NCBI RefSeq assembly: GCF_002895485.1
Contig: NZ_AZRK01000015.1
Location: 41,214-105,213 of the forward strand
Direction of reading: 5' to 3'
DNA: 64,000 nt
Source: Petrotoga sp. 9PWA.NaAc.5.4
GTDB lineage: Bacteria > Thermotogota > Thermotogae > Petrotogales > Petrotogaceae
The notes under the pieces are model-generated. The model made no database searches. It saw only the letters and a program-made list of their open reading frames with translations, and had not been told where the DNA came from. Of this stretch, positions 1 to 9,520 are shown piece after piece (position 1 is the stretch's first letter; each line of letters begins with the position of its first letter). The position numbers and the translations under genes are program-made.

Positions 1-827
1 ATCTCTATGCGATAAACCCAGATGGTTCACTCAAATGGAAGTATAAGACAGACTATTGGATTTATTCAAGCCCAACAATAGGCAGTGATGGAACTATATA
101 TGTGGGATCATTGGATAGTTATCTCTATGCTATAAACCCAGATGGTTCACTCAAATGGAAGTATAAGACAGACGATGGGATTGCTTCAAGCCCAGCGATA
201 GGCAGTGATGGAACTATATATGTGGGATCATTGGATAGTTATCTCTATGCGATAAACCCAGATGGTTCACTCAAATGGAAGTATGAAACTGGCTCTGGGA
301 TTGATTTCTCAAGTCCAGCGATAGGCAGTGATGGAACTATATATGTGGGATCAAGGGATAATTATCTCTATGCTATAAACCCAGATGGTTCAGTCAAATG
401 GAGGTATAAGACAGAAGATGGGATTGCTTCAAGCCCAGCGATAGGCAGTGATGGAACTATATATGTGGGATCATATGATAGTTATCTCTATGCGATAAAC
501 CCAGATGGTTCACTCCAATGGAAGTATAAGACAGACGATGGGATTATTTCAAACCCAGCGATAGGCAGTGATGGAACTATATATGTGGGATCAGGGGATA
601 ATTATCTCTATGCAATAAACCCAAATGGTTCACTCAAATGGAAGTATAAGACAGACTATTGGATTATTTCAAGTCCAGCGATAGGCAGTGATGGAACTAT
701 ATATGTGGGATCATATGATAGTTATCTCTATGCGATACAAGGAGAAAGTGAGGGGTTAGCAGACACATCTTGGCCGAAATTTAGAAAGAACAACAGAAAT
801 ACAGGTAATTATGATGCTGCTGAATAA
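1..827 (+). CDS. PQQ-like beta-propeller repeat protein, 3' part
   Basis: The reading frame is open at the left edge (first full codon at base 3), so the N-terminus lies outside the window. What is visible is six full units of about 40 residues, each reading roughly LYAINPDGSLKWKYKT...SPAIGSDGTIYVGS, then a final LYAI strand and a short tail with the motif SWPKFRKNNRNTG. Repeats with a YAINPDG turn and a GTIYVGS strand are typical of PQQ_2-type beta-propellers, which in many anaerobes are secreted or cell-surface proteins. No catalytic residues can be named. The units are also almost identical at DNA level (period about 120 bp), which points to recent internal duplication or gene conversion. 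A GTG at 102 is merely a valine codon inside a repeat, not the start. A specific function cannot be given. Confidence 0.85.
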   Translation, partial: LYAINPDGSLKWKYKTDYWIYSSPTIGSDGTIYVGSLDSYLYAINPDGSLKWKYKTDDGIASSPAIGSDGTIYVGSLDSYLYAINPDGSLKWKYETGSGIDFSSPAIGSDGTIYVGSRDNYLYAINPDGSVKWRYKTEDGIASSPAIGSDGTIYVGSYDSYLYAINPDGSLQWKYKTDDGIISNPAIGSDGTIYVGSGDNYLYAINPNGSLKWKYKTDYWIISSPAIGSDGTIYVGSYDSYLYAIQGESEGLADTSWPKFRKNNRNTGNYDAAE

Positions 828-842
828 GTTTGTTTATATTAT

Positions 843-872
843 ACAGGAATGTTATACACATTCCTGTTTTTC
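843..872 (+). terminator. intrinsic terminator after the propeller gene
   Basis: A perfect 9-bp stem (843-851 with 859-867, arms ACAGGAATG/CATTCCTGT) and a 7-nt loop are followed by a run of T. It sits 16 bp after the stop codon of the propeller gene. Confidence 0.8.
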
Positions 873-1180
873 CTTTAATAATTGGTAACATTATAAGAAA
901 ACAAATAATAGATATTATAGTCAACCATTACGGCCTGACACCCTGTTATATTGGAAAACATTTTCAATGTTTTCAAAAGAATTCAATCAACAACAAAGAA
1001 CAATCTTGTTTTGAAATAAAAAGAGCTTGAACTCATATGAAAATAATTCAACTGAGAAAGAGAGTTAAAAGGTATAGAATATTCATTTGAAAAATCTTTT
1101 CTCTATTTGGGGTGATTATGATAAAGTAATAACAGTAAAAATAAAATAAGAAAATTGGCGAGATATATTATTTATGGTTC
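873..1180. other. gene-free stretch, nothing recognised
   Basis: About 300 bp between two convergent terminators. A 66-codon open frame here begins inside the terminator region, lacks a ribosome site and resembles nothing. I see no repeat core, RNA gene or promoter. Confidence 0.5.
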
Positions 1181-1232
1181 TAAAAAAGAAGTAAGTCTGC
1201 TCAAAAAACTTTGCAATAGAGCAGACTTACGT
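1181..1232 (-). terminator. intrinsic terminator of the gcv operon
   Basis: A 12-bp perfect stem (1191-1202 with 1219-1230) has a 16-nt loop. On the minus strand it is followed by a T-rich tail (TTCTTTTTTA). It lies directly after the gcvPB stop codon. Confidence 0.85.
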
Positions 1233-1237
1233 CACAA

Positions 1238-2674
1238 CTAATTGTATCTGGTTTTAATATTTTTATTAGCTTTTACCTCATCAAGCCTTTTAACTGGCGT
1301 TTTATGAGGAGCTTGCTTTAAAATGTCAGGATTGTTTCGAGCTTCGTTATACACACTTTCATATATTTGTGCAATTTGATCCAAAGTTTCCTTGCTTTCA
1401 GTTTCTGTAGGTTCAATCATCATTGCTTCATCAACTATTAAAGGAAAATACACTGTTGGTGGATGAATTCCATAATCTAACAGTCTTTTTGCAAAATCTA
1501 ATGTACTTACTCCGTATTGCTTTAAAGAGGAACCTTTTACGACAAATTCATGTTTACATACACTTGGATATGCAATATCCAAAAATTTTGATAATTTATT
1601 TTTCAAATAATTGGCATTAAGAGTTGCCAATTCACTTGCTTTTTTTAATCCCTCTTTGCCCATAGACAAAATATAACTGTATGCTTTTACCAGCACTAAA
1701 AAATTCCCATAAAAACTTCTAACTCTCCCAATACTCTTTGGAATATCATAATTGAAATAATAGACACCTTCATTATTCTTTTCAACAATTGGCCTTGGAA
1801 GATAATCCTTTAAAAATGATTTTACAGCTATAGGACCGCTTCCGGGACCTCCCATGCCATGTGGAGTAGAAAAAGTCTTATGGAGGTTTAAATGGACAAC
1901 ATCAAATCCATTATCTCCCGGACGAACTTTTCCCATAACTGCATTTAAATTAGCTCCATCATAGTATAAAAGTGCATTTTTGCTATGTGCCATTTCTGCA
2001 ATTTCTTTTATATTCTTTTCAAATATTCCTAAGGTATTTGGATTTGTAAGCATTATAGCAGCGGTATTATTGTTTATTAAGTCTCTCAGGGTATTCAAGT
2101 CAACGCATCCTTCTTTATTAGATCTAACTTCCACTACTTTAAAACCAGCCATAGCAGCAGACGCTGGGTTAGTTCCATGAGCAGAGTCCGGTATAATTAC
2201 TTCATCTTTGTAGCCCATATTTTTATCTTCTAAGTATTTTTTTATTATGAGCATTCCAGTTAATTCTCCATGAGCACCAGCAGCTGGTTGCAAGGTTATA
2301 TAATTCATGCCGGTAATTTCTATTAAAAAGTTTTGTAATTCGTACATAAGCTCCAATGCACCTTGGATAGTTTCTTCTTCTTGATATGGATGAATCATTT
2401 TAAAACCATCAAGTGAAGCTAATTCTTCATTCACTATTGGATTATATTTCATTGTGCAAGAACCCAAAGGATAGAACCCTCTATCTACAGAATAATTAAG
2501 AGAAGCTAATTCATTGTAGTGCCTTACAATATCAACTTCATAAAGTTCTGGAAGATTGGGAGGTTCTTTTCTAATCAAATGTTCGGGTATATCGATATTG
2601 GTTTTTTCTATCTCTGATTTTGGAAGATTAAAAGCACTCCTTCCTTTCTTTGACTTTTCGAATATTAATTTCAT
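1238..2674 (-). CDS. gcvPB: glycine dehydrogenase (decarboxylating) subunit 2
   Basis: This is the PLP-carrying half of the split P-protein of the glycine cleavage system. It decarboxylates glycine and passes the aminomethyl group to the lipoyl arm of GcvH. The cofactor-binding stretch [21 protein letters not shown] is present, as are the family signatures [15 protein letters not shown] and [11 protein letters not shown]. At 478 residues it has the usual subunit-2 length. The start at 2674 is chosen because GGAGGG lies 6 nt upstream; the longer frame to 2698 has no ribosome site. The start overlaps the gcvPA stop by 4 nt (ATGA), so the two subunits are translationally coupled. It is the last gene of the operon and is followed by a strong terminator. 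Confidence 0.97.
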   Translation of the reverse strand: MKLIFEKSKKGRSAFNLPKSEIEKTNIDIPEHLIRKEPPNLPELYEVDIVRHYNELASLNYSVDRGFYPLGSCTMKYNPIVNEELASLDGFKMIHPYQEEETIQGALELMYELQNFLIEITGMNYITLQPAAGAHGELTGMLIIKKYLEDKNMGYKDEVIIPDSAHGTNPASAAMAGFKVVEVRSNKEGCVDLNTLRDLINNNTAAIMLTNPNTLGIFEKNIKEIAEMAHSKNALLYYDGANLNAVMGKVRPGDNGFDVVHLNLHKTFSTPHGMGGPGSGPIAVKSFLKDYLPRPIVEKNNEGVYYFNYDIPKSIGRVRSFYGNFLVLVKAYSYILSMGKEGLKKASELATLNANYLKNKLSKFLDIAYPSVCKHEFVVKGSSLKQYGVSTLDFAKRLLDYGIHPPTVYFPLIVDEAMMIEPTETESKETLDQIAQIYESVYNEARNNPDILKQAPHKTPVKRLDEVKANKNIKTRYN

Positions 2675-4017
2675 GATAATCCCTCCAAAAATGTGCATAA
2701 AAATTCAATATCTCTTTTTTTTGTTAATTCAGTAGCGCAAAATAAAACCTCATTCTTTTTATCTGGAAAATATTTCATAAGAGGTAGAGGTCCAAAATAA
2801 TTTTGTTTTAACAATTCAGAGTTTATTCGTTGAGGGTCTATATAAGATTTTAAAACAAATTCGTTGAAAAATGGTGCCTCAAAGGCGAGCTCGAATTTTT
2901 CGGTTTCTAACAATTTTTTTAACAAGTAATGTGCATTATAATAATTTTGTAAAGCAATTTCTTTAATTCCATCTTTGCCAACTACGTTTAGATATATCGA
3001 CGCAAGCAAAGCATTAAACGCATGGTTAGAGCAAATATTAGATGTAGACTTTTCTCTTCGAATGTGTTGCTCTCTTGTTTGGAGAATCATAACAAACCCT
3101 CGTTTGTTTTCTTTGTCTGTTGTTTCACCAATAATTCTTCCAGGCATTTTTCTTATATATTTTTCTCTTGTTGCAAAGAATCCTAAACCAGGGCCACCCA
3201 AAGACGGAACGTTTCCCAAGGATTGACCTTCACCAACTACTATATCTGCGCCAAATTTACCCGGTGCCTCTAATAAGCCTAAGGAAATAGGATATGTTGA
3301 GACAATGAAAACGATATTTTCTGGTATATTATTTCTAATTTCTCGAAGATCTTCTATGATCCCAAAAAAATTAGGATAAGACACAACAACGCATGATGTT
3401 TCACTTGTAATTTTTTCCCTTAAATCTTTTAAATCTACTTGACCAGTTTCTTTTATATAATCAATTTTTATTAATTTCATTTCTTGGGCCTCAACATAGG
3501 TTTGAGATACTTCATAGTATTCTGGATGAACTAAACTCGAAATTAGAACTTCGTTTTTACCGTTTATTCTTTTAGACATTAAAATAGCTTCAGCTAATGC
3601 TGACGCACCATCATACATAGAAGAATTCGATACTTCCATTGCAGTAAGTTCACTTATAAGTGTTTGATATTCAAATAATATTTGAAGCGTCCCCTGGGAA
3701 ACTTCAGCTTGATAAGGCGTATATGCTGTTAAAAAATTTCTATTTGAAGCTAAGGAATAAACTAACGCAGGAATATAATGATTATAAATGCCTGCTCCTC
3801 TGAAAATCCCAAATTCTTGTATATTTTTGTTTAAATTTGATAGGTCTTTTAATCTTTCTTTCAATTCCATTTCTGACATAGCTGAAGGTATATTAAGTTC
3901 TTTATCAAAAAGGGAAGGAACGTCAGCGTACAATTCGTTAATTTCTTTAATGTTGAGAAAATCCATCATTTCTTTTATATCTTCATTGGTATGGGGCAAA
4001 TATGGAAATTTATTCAT
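2671..4017 (-). CDS. gcvPA: glycine dehydrogenase (decarboxylating) subunit 1
   Basis: Subunit 1 of the two-subunit P-protein (448 residues, usual length). The N-terminus [17 protein letters not shown] and the segments [26 protein letters not shown] and [18 protein letters not shown] match the family. It forms the glycine decarboxylase with the GcvPB product. A GAGGTG ribosome site precedes the ATG at 4017. It is separated from gcvT by 38 bp and overlaps gcvPB by 4 nt. No gcvH is found between gcvT and gcvPA, where some relatives keep it, so the lipoyl carrier must be encoded elsewhere. Confidence 0.96.
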   Translation of the reverse strand: MNKFPYLPHTNEDIKEMMDFLNIKEINELYADVPSLFDKELNIPSAMSEMELKERLKDLSNLNKNIQEFGIFRGAGIYNHYIPALVYSLASNRNFLTAYTPYQAEVSQGTLQILFEYQTLISELTAMEVSNSSMYDGASALAEAILMSKRINGKNEVLISSLVHPEYYEVSQTYVEAQEMKLIKIDYIKETGQVDLKDLREKITSETSCVVVSYPNFFGIIEDLREIRNNIPENIVFIVSTYPISLGLLEAPGKFGADIVVGEGQSLGNVPSLGGPGLGFFATREKYIRKMPGRIIGETTDKENKRGFVMILQTREQHIRREKSTSNICSNHAFNALLASIYLNVVGKDGIKEIALQNYYNAHYLLKKLLETEKFELAFEAPFFNEFVLKSYIDPQRINSELLKQNYFGPLPLMKYFPDKKNEVLFCATELTKKRDIEFLCTFLEGLS

Positions 4018-4055
4018 CTAAAAAATTCACCTCTTTAAAATATTTTAAAAGATAA

Positions 4056-5378
4056 TCATTTTTTACTTTTTACAGAACCTTTATAGAAGGGAGTTTTTAC
4101 TACTTGAGCTTCAAGATCCTTATTTTTAGCTTTTATCGTTAAATTTGTACCAATTTTTGAAAAAGGTATATTTACATATCCTAAAGCAAGATTTTTTTGT
4201 AGAGTTGGTGATTTTAAGCCACTTGTAATATAACCTATCTTTTCATTTTCGTTGTAGATTTCATATCCATGTCTTACAGGCATTTTATCAAAAATTTCAA
4301 TTCCTACAAGTTTCCTTTTTATTCCTTCTTCTTGCTGATTTATTAGAGCCTTTTTTCCTATAAAATCTTTTTCAAAATCGACAGTCCACTTTAAAGCAGC
4401 TTCCAAGGGAGTTGTGTTTTCGTCTATATCGTTACCATATAAAAGTAACTTTGCCTCAAATCTTAAAGTATCTCTACTTCCAAGACCACAAGGTTTACCG
4501 TCTATTTCTTTTGCTAAATCTAATAATTTATCCCACAATTTAGAAACGCTATTTACAGAAGAATAAATTTCAAATCCGTCTTCTCCTGTATATCCTGTTC
4601 GTGAAAGTATTATATCTTCTCCTTCAACTTTAACAACTTTGAAAGTATAATATTCAATATCATCAAGTAGCACATCTTCGAGATATTTTTGTAACTGACT
4701 TTGAGATTTCGGACCTTGGAAAGCTATTTGACAAACTTCTTTACTTTTGTTAGTAACAGAAACATCAAAATGATTTTTATGAGAGTTTATCCATTGAAAA
4801 TCCTTTTCAGTGTTACCGGCATTAACTACAAGGAGGATTTTGCTACTCGAAAATTTATAAGCAAGCAAATCATCTATTATACCTCCGTTTTCATTGCACA
4901 TTGGAGAATATACAATTTCACCTTCTTTTATTTTTTTTACATTGTTAGTGATCAAATAATTTACAAAATCTTCTGCTTGCTTACCTTCAACAAATATTTC
5001 ACCCATATGAGACACATCGAATATTCCCACAGAACTTCTTACAGCATTGTGCTCTTCCAAAATAGAAGAATACCACAATGGTAATTCCCATCCGGCAAAC
5101 TCTCCCATTTTTGCTCCAAGTTGTATATGTCTTTCAAATAAGGGCGTTCGTTTTAATTCTTGCAAAGTAGTCCCTCCTTTTTCGAAGTTTTCAATAATAT
5201 TTAAAGCTTTTTGAAAATCTTTATCATCAACATATATATCAAAAACGGTGCCCTGACCAAAATATTCTTTACCTATTCCACCAGAAGCTTTTAAAAAAAC
5301 TTCTATACTCTCATCTTCCAAAATCTGTTTTATTATTTGACTTTCTACGTAATTCACAAATTCTTTTAACTTTCTCAT
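4056..5378 (-). CDS. gcvT: glycine cleavage T protein with DUF2007-like N-terminal extension
   Basis: The C-terminal ~370 residues are a complete aminomethyltransferase: LKRTPLFERHIQLGAKM at the usual start, then GIFDVSHMGEI, SRTGYTGEDGFEIY and GLGSRDTLRFEA. It releases ammonia and forms methylenetetrahydrofolate from the aminomethyl-lipoyl GcvH. About 70 extra residues precede it and resemble DUF2007 (VESQIIKQILEDESIEVFLK ... FDIYVDDKDFQKALNIIE). The frame is unbroken between the parts. An ATG at 5378 has AAGGTGG upstream. A second start, TTG at 5165, has AAGGAGGG 6 nt upstream and would give GcvT of normal length (369 aa). Both products may be made. The longer frame from 5408 has no ribosome site. 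Confidence 0.93.
   Translation of the reverse strand: MRKLKEFVNYVESQIIKQILEDESIEVFLKASGGIGKEYFGQGTVFDIYVDDKDFQKALNIIENFEKGGTTLQELKRTPLFERHIQLGAKMGEFAGWELPLWYSSILEEHNAVRSSVGIFDVSHMGEIFVEGKQAEDFVNYLITNNVKKIKEGEIVYSPMCNENGGIIDDLLAYKFSSSKILLVVNAGNTEKDFQWINSHKNHFDVSVTNKSKEVCQIAFQGPKSQSQLQKYLEDVLLDDIEYYTFKVVKVEGEDIILSRTGYTGEDGFEIYSSVNSVSKLWDKLLDLAKEIDGKPCGLGSRDTLRFEAKLLLYGNDIDENTTPLEAALKWTVDFEKDFIGKKALINQQEEGIKRKLVGIEIFDKMPVRHGYEIYNENEKIGYITSGLKSPTLQKNLALGYVNIPFSKIGTNLTIKAKNKDLEAQVVKTPFYKGSVKSKK
5163..5180 (-). promoter_or_regulatory. internal ribosome site and TTG start inside gcvT
   Basis: On the minus strand AAAGGAGGG (5180-5172) is followed by a 6-nt spacer and TTG at 5165-5163, in frame with GcvT. 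The Shine-Dalgarno match is as strong as at any true start in the window, and the position equals the normal GcvT N-terminus. Confidence 0.7.
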
Positions 5379-5412
5379 AGATACCACCTTAAAATATATT
5401 TTATTCAAATAG

Positions 5413-5418
5413 ATTATA
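5413..5418 (-). promoter_or_regulatory. possible -10 box of the gcv operon
   Basis: A consensus TATAAT lies about 35 bp upstream of the ATG at 5378. The -35 region at the right spacing is only T-rich and does not match TTGACA, so this is tentative. Confidence 0.3.
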
Positions 5419-5518
5419 GCATTTTTTACGAATAAGAAAAAAGAGAAGGATTCATAAATAAAAGCAGTTAAAGGGAAGTAGAATCATCTAAAAGCTATAT
5501 ACAATTGAAATTCTAATT

Positions 5519-6181
5519 TTAAGCTTGAAGAACTACATATTTGTTATCTTCTGTAATACCTAAAGCGGTAAGTTTGCCCCCATATACACAACCTGTATCA
5601 ATATCAATGCTTATTAATTCATTGTTTTCATCTTTTCTCATTATAATTTTATCACTACCGTTTAAATATAATGTCGGTGTATGTCCGTGTACTATTATAT
5701 AATTTTCATATCTTGTTTTCATATATAAAAATTTCTCTCTTATCCACAAAAAATCCCATTTGTTTTGAACAGAAAGAGGCTTGTCAGGATTTACACCTGC
5801 ATGTACAAATAAGTAATTATATCTACCTATCTTTTCATTATAAAAGAGAGGTAGTCTTTCCAAAAATTCAACGTATTCATCTTCTACTTTGTTTTCAAAG
5901 CTTTTAATAGTTGTAATAGCTCCATTATAAAACCAAACACCATCGTCATAATCATGTGTCTTTCGATAATAATCAACCAACATGTCATCGTGGTTTCCTT
6001 TAAGAAAAACATGTTTACCTGCTTTGCTTAGAACAATAAGAAGATCAAGAACCTTTTTTGAATCAGGTCCTCTATCTACATAATCACCCAAAAAAATTAT
6101 TTTATCGTTATCTTTTATTTTCTTCAAAAGAGAAATTAAATTTTCATACATTCCATGAATATCTGATATAGCCCAAATCAT
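5519..6181 (-). CDS. PPP-family metallophosphatase (serine/threonine or dinucleotide phosphatase)
   Basis: All metal-binding motifs of the PPP branch of calcineurin-like phosphatases are present in order: ISDIHGMYENL, LGDYVDRGPDS, FLKGNHDDML, LFVHAGV and IIVHGHTPT. Bacterial members are protein phosphatases (PrpE/PrpA type) or Ap4A hydrolases (ApaH type), and the sequence alone does not settle which. The length of about 220 residues fits the bacterial protein phosphatases. It is soluble, with no signal peptide. The ATG at 6181 is preferred because GGTG lies 5 nt upstream; a GTG two codons earlier is also possible. It stands alone between gcvT and the copper genes on the same strand. Confidence 0.85.
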   Translation of the reverse strand: MIWAISDIHGMYENLISLLKKIKDNDKIIFLGDYVDRGPDSKKVLDLLIVLSKAGKHVFLKGNHDDMLVDYYRKTHDYDDGVWFYNGAITTIKSFENKVEDEYVEFLERLPLFYNEKIGRYNYLFVHAGVNPDKPLSVQNKWDFLWIREKFLYMKTRYENYIIVHGHTPTLYLNGSDKIIMRKDENNELISIDIDTGCVYGGKLTALGITEDNKYVVLQA

Positions 6182-6260
6182 AATCACACCACTTTTTCTA
6201 AACTTATTAATGTAATAAAGTATAGATGTTAACTTTCTACATAGTTTTTATATTTTTAAA

Positions 6261-6284
6261 AAAGGCGGAATAAATTCCGCCTTT
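6261..6284 (-). terminator. terminator of the copper cluster
   Basis: A 10-bp stem (AAAGGCGGAA/TTCCGCCTTT, 6261-6270 with 6275-6284) overlaps the copZ stop codon and is followed by T residues on the minus strand. Confidence 0.8.
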
Positions 6285-6486
6285 ATTTTATCAAGATGGG
6301 AGGATAACCTATTTCTTCCAACAACTTTTCTATTTTCTCAATACTTTCTGTTGTTTCTACTTCCACCTTTTTTTGTTCTAAATCTACCTTAAAATTATTG
6401 GCTAATCCAGATTCTTTTAAATGCTTTTCGATGGTCATTTTACAATGATTACAAGACATATCTGGTACTTCAAATAGATATTTCAT
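6283..6486 (-). CDS. copZ: CopZ-like copper chaperone (HMA domain)
   Basis: A 67-residue single HMA domain with the metal site PDMSCNHCKMTIE (Cys12 and Cys15) and the expected ferredoxin-like pattern ending in EEIGYPP. Such proteins carry Cu(I) in the cytoplasm and deliver it to CopA or to a CsoR regulator. It lies downstream of csoR and copA on the same strand but is separated from copA by about 490 bp of intergenic repeats. Its leader (6517-6586) closely matches the csoR leader. A GGAGGTG site precedes the ATG. The symbol is given from domain and context; another soft-metal carrier role is possible. Confidence 0.85.
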   Translation of the reverse strand: MKYLFEVPDMSCNHCKMTIEKHLKESGLANNFKVDLEQKKVEVETTESIEKIEKLLEEIGYPPILIK

Positions 6487-6516
6487 ATTTTTTCACCTCC
6501 TTAATCTTTTGTTTAT

Positions 6517-6975
6517 ACTCACTTTAGAAATTCTAAAATTCTTATTATGTGTATGTTTTAGCGTTGATTTTTTACAAAATACCTTTCCACTTCTAACCCT
6601 TACTAATTCTTAATTTCTTTAGTTTTCAATACTTGTAGTTAGATAGGAGAGGGCTCCGCCCTGGACCCAATTTAAATCAACTGCTCAATTTTTAAAAACT
6701 CTCATTTCTAAAGTCCTTATCTAATACTTACTAACTATGAATTTTTTTAACTTTTTCGCTACATGTACCGAGACAGGGGAGGGCTCCGCCCTGAACCCAT
6801 CTTAAATTCAAATGCTTATTTTCTGAAGATCATCTTTTCTAAAGTCCTTATCTAATACTTACTAACTACGAATTTTTTTAACTTTTTCGCTACATGTACC
6901 GAGATAGGGGAGGGCTCCGCCCTGGACCCAATTTAAATTTAAACGCTTATTTTTAGAAAACCTTTATTTCAAAAG
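6517..6975 (-). repeat. intergenic repeat array A, three units, pointing to copZ
   Basis: Three units with cores (plus-strand reading GGGCTCCGCCCTGGACCC or one-base variants) at 6651-6668, 6781-6798 and 6912-6929, a period of 130-131 bp. Each has an upstream hairpin segment of the type CGCTACATGTACCG. The array fills the space between the copA end and the copZ leader. The leader module (6517-6586) ends about 30 bp before the copZ start. Read in the direction of copZ the cores are GGGTCCAGGGCGGAGCCC. Confidence 0.9.
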
Positions 6976-6978
6976 TAC

Positions 6979-9204
6979 TCATCCTTTATATTCCGTTATT
7001 TTACTTATTCTACTTGAATTGTAAATTACATTTATAGAACTAAATAACATAGCTATCTCAGCTATAACCGGATGAAGAACTCCCATCATTGCAAATGGTA
7101 TTGCGATTATATTATAAAAAAAAGCCCAAAATAAATTTTGCTTAATCTTTTTGAATGTAACTTTTGATATTTCAATAGCATCCAATACTTTCGAAATCTC
7201 TCCTTTTGAAATTATTACATCAGCACTTTCTATAGTCAAGTCCGTTCCAGTTCCTATTGCTATCCCAATTTCCGCCGATTTAAGTGCGGCGGCATCATTT
7301 ATACCGTCTCCTACCATGCAAACTTTTTTGCCTTCTATTTGATATTTTCTAACAATTTCGACTTTATTTTCAGGAGATACATTTGCCCAAAATTCATCTA
7401 TTCTAACGGTCTCACACACATTTTTTGCTGTTATTTCATTGTCACCTGTTACCATAACAGTTTTTATATTCATCTCTTTTAATTTTGTAATAGTTTCTAT
7501 TGTATCTTCCTTTATTTTATCAGAGATTCTTATATAACCAATACTCTTATCGTTTTTTAGAACTTCTATTATAGTTTCTCCTTTTTCCATAAAATTTTTA
7601 TATTTATCAGGAACTTGTGGTTTACCAATAAAGTAATTATCGTATTGGTATGTACCTTTAATACCTTCTCCAGTTTTTTCTTCAATGTTTATTACTTGTA
7701 TGTTTTGCAACTTATTTCTATCGTAATTTTGAAAATAATATTCAACAATAGCTTTAGCTAAAGGATGAGTAGAATTTTCTTCAATTTTTGTAATAATTGA
7801 ATATGTTTCATCATCCAACGTATGTCCTTTAACGGTAGGATGTCCTTCGGTTATTGTTCCTGTCTTATCAAACAAAACAACATTTATATCCTTAGCAATT
7901 TGAATAGCTTCACCATTTTTTATGATTAAACCTTTTTTTGCAGAAATACCGCTTGCAACAACAAGAGCCATTGGCGTTGCTAATCCTAAAGCACATGGGC
8001 AAGCGATAACTAAAGTTGCAACAAAAACAAATATAGACATAGATAGCCTTTCCACATCAGTTAAAACCCAAGGAAAAACTTCAGATGCTCTTATTAGAAA
8101 AGGTTGAAAACTTTCATAATTAAAAAACCATATTATAGCACTAACCAAAGCCGCAAAAAAAACTATCGGTATAAAATAAAGTGTAATTCTATCTGCAAAT
8201 GCTTGAATTGGTACTTTTGAGGATTGAGCTTCTTCAACAAGTTTTATCATTTGGTTTATAAATGTGTCTTCCCCAACTTTTTCAACTTTTATCTTTATCA
8301 ATCCCGATTCTAAAATGGTTCCACTTATCGCTTCTTCTCCTATTTTTTTGTACACAGGTAGAGGTTCTCCGCTTACCATTGATTCGTTAATATAACCTTC
8401 ACCTTCTACAATGATACCATCTAAAGGAATTTTCTCTCCTTTTCTTACAAGTAGAATCTCTCCTATTTTTACTGTTTCTATAGGAATAGCAACAACACCT
8501 TTTTCAGTAACAACATTTGCTTTATCTACTTTAAGAGAAAGCAAAGAAGTAATTTCTTTTGAAGCATTTTTTTTCATTCTTGATTCTATGTATCTTCCAA
8601 TTAAATTTATAGTAATGAGCATAGTTGCTACAGTACCAAAAGAAAATATATCTATTCCTAAAAGAGCCAGTACAGTAGTAAACCAAGCAGAAAGTGCTCC
8701 AATTGTTACTAAAGTGTTCATATTTGAATGTTTATGTGTCAATGCGATCCAAGCACTTTTCAAAGTTTCTCTTCCTGGAATAAAAATTACCAAAGCTCCT
8801 GCAATGAGTTCAAAAATTAAGAAATACGGAACATGAATACCCACCATATGTAATATCATAAGAACCATTAAAGGCAAGGTAATCGATATAGAAATCAACA
8901 TGTTTTTTCTTGCTTTTTTAAAACCTTTTTCTATAAGATCTTCTGAAGGAGATTCTTTAGAAACTTTATAGCCAGCACTTTCTACAGCCTCTTTTATTTC
9001 ATTAAATGATATAGGTTTCTCAGAAATCACTACCGCCTTTTCTGTGGCTAAGTTCACAGAGACATACTTCACACCTTCTATTTTATTTAAAGCTCTCTCT
9101 ACATTTCTTACACAAGAAGCACAAGTCATGCCTTGTACGGCAAAAGATATTTTATTCTCTGTAAAATCAATCGTTTGGTTTACATTTGTAGTTGCTTGAC
9201 TCAA
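6979..9204 (-). CDS. copA: copper-exporting P1B-type ATPase
   Basis: One N-terminal HMA domain (GMTCASCVRNVERAL) is followed by the membrane CPC motif (IACPCALGLATP), the phosphorylation site DKTGT, the HPLAKA nucleotide-binding motif and GDGINDAAAL. This is the Cu(I) exporter architecture of about 740 residues with one HMA domain. It pumps Cu(I) out of the cytoplasm. The TTG at 9204 is preferred because GAGGTG lies 6 nt upstream; the frame also extends 3 codons to a GTG that overlaps that ribosome site. It starts 15 bp after csoR, so the two are co-transcribed and presumably induced by copper through CsoR. Confidence 0.96.
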   Translation of the reverse strand: MSQATTNVNQTIDFTENKISFAVQGMTCASCVRNVERALNKIEGVKYVSVNLATEKAVVISEKPISFNEIKEAVESAGYKVSKESPSEDLIEKGFKKARKNMLISISITLPLMVLMILHMVGIHVPYFLIFELIAGALVIFIPGRETLKSAWIALTHKHSNMNTLVTIGALSAWFTTVLALLGIDIFSFGTVATMLITINLIGRYIESRMKKNASKEITSLLSLKVDKANVVTEKGVVAIPIETVKIGEILLVRKGEKIPLDGIIVEGEGYINESMVSGEPLPVYKKIGEEAISGTILESGLIKIKVEKVGEDTFINQMIKLVEEAQSSKVPIQAFADRITLYFIPIVFFAALVSAIIWFFNYESFQPFLIRASEVFPWVLTDVERLSMSIFVFVATLVIACPCALGLATPMALVVASGISAKKGLIIKNGEAIQIAKDINVVLFDKTGTITEGHPTVKGHTLDDETYSIITKIEENSTHPLAKAIVEYYFQNYDRNKLQNIQVINIEEKTGEGIKGTYQYDNYFIGKPQVPDKYKNFMEKGETIIEVLKNDKSIGYIRISDKIKEDTIETITKLKEMNIKTVMVTGDNEITAKNVCETVRIDEFWANVSPENKVEIVRKYQIEGKKVCMVGDGINDAAALKSAEIGIAIGTGTDLTIESADVIISKGEISKVLDAIEISKVTFKKIKQNLFWAFFYNIIAIPFAMMGVLHPVIAEIAMLFSSINVIYNSSRISKITEYKG

Positions 9205-9219
9205 AAAAATCACCTCTTT

Positions 9220-9492
9220 TTAAGCTGTCTTGTTTAAATAGCCTATAACTTCTTCAAGTTCTTCCAACTTTTGACTTATCAAATTTTGGTCATTAGATGA
9301 AGTTGCTTCTTTTACACAAGTTTCTATATGTTTAGTTAAAATATCAGAATGAGCATTTTTCAAAAGTGAAATGGTTGCTAACAACTGTTTTGAAATGTCT
9401 ATGCAATACCTTTCCTCTTCAATCATTTTTATAGTTGCCTCAATTTGTCCCTTAGCCGTTTTTAATTTTCTTAATGCTTTTTCATGTTTCAT
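9220..9492 (-). CDS. csoR: CsoR-type copper-sensing repressor
   Basis: A 90-residue all-helical CsoR/RcnR/FrmR family protein. The Cu(I) ligands of CsoR are in place with the exact family spacing: Cys30 (ERYC), His55 and Cys59 (KHIETC), that is 25 and 4 residues apart. This C-H-C set favours copper over the nickel or formaldehyde branches. It represses its own operon when free of copper. It is first in the run csoR-copA-(repeats)-copZ. GGAGG lies upstream of the ATG. No clear GC-rich CsoR operator is visible next to the start. Confidence 0.92.
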   Translation of the reverse strand: MKHEKALRKLKTAKGQIEATIKMIEEERYCIDISKQLLATISLLKNAHSDILTKHIETCVKEATSSNDQNLISQKLEELEEVIGYLNKTA

Positions 9493-9520
9493 AGCTTTTC
9501 CTCCTCACATAATATGTATT

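Noticed and set aside
830-1030. 66-codon open frame after the propeller gene
   Set aside because: It starts inside a terminator, has no ribosome site and resembles no protein; it is most likely chance.
5409-5518. Glycine riboswitch upstream of gcvT
   Set aside because: The 110-bp leader is AT-rich and has none of the conserved GG and CGCCGAAG-like blocks of the aptamer.
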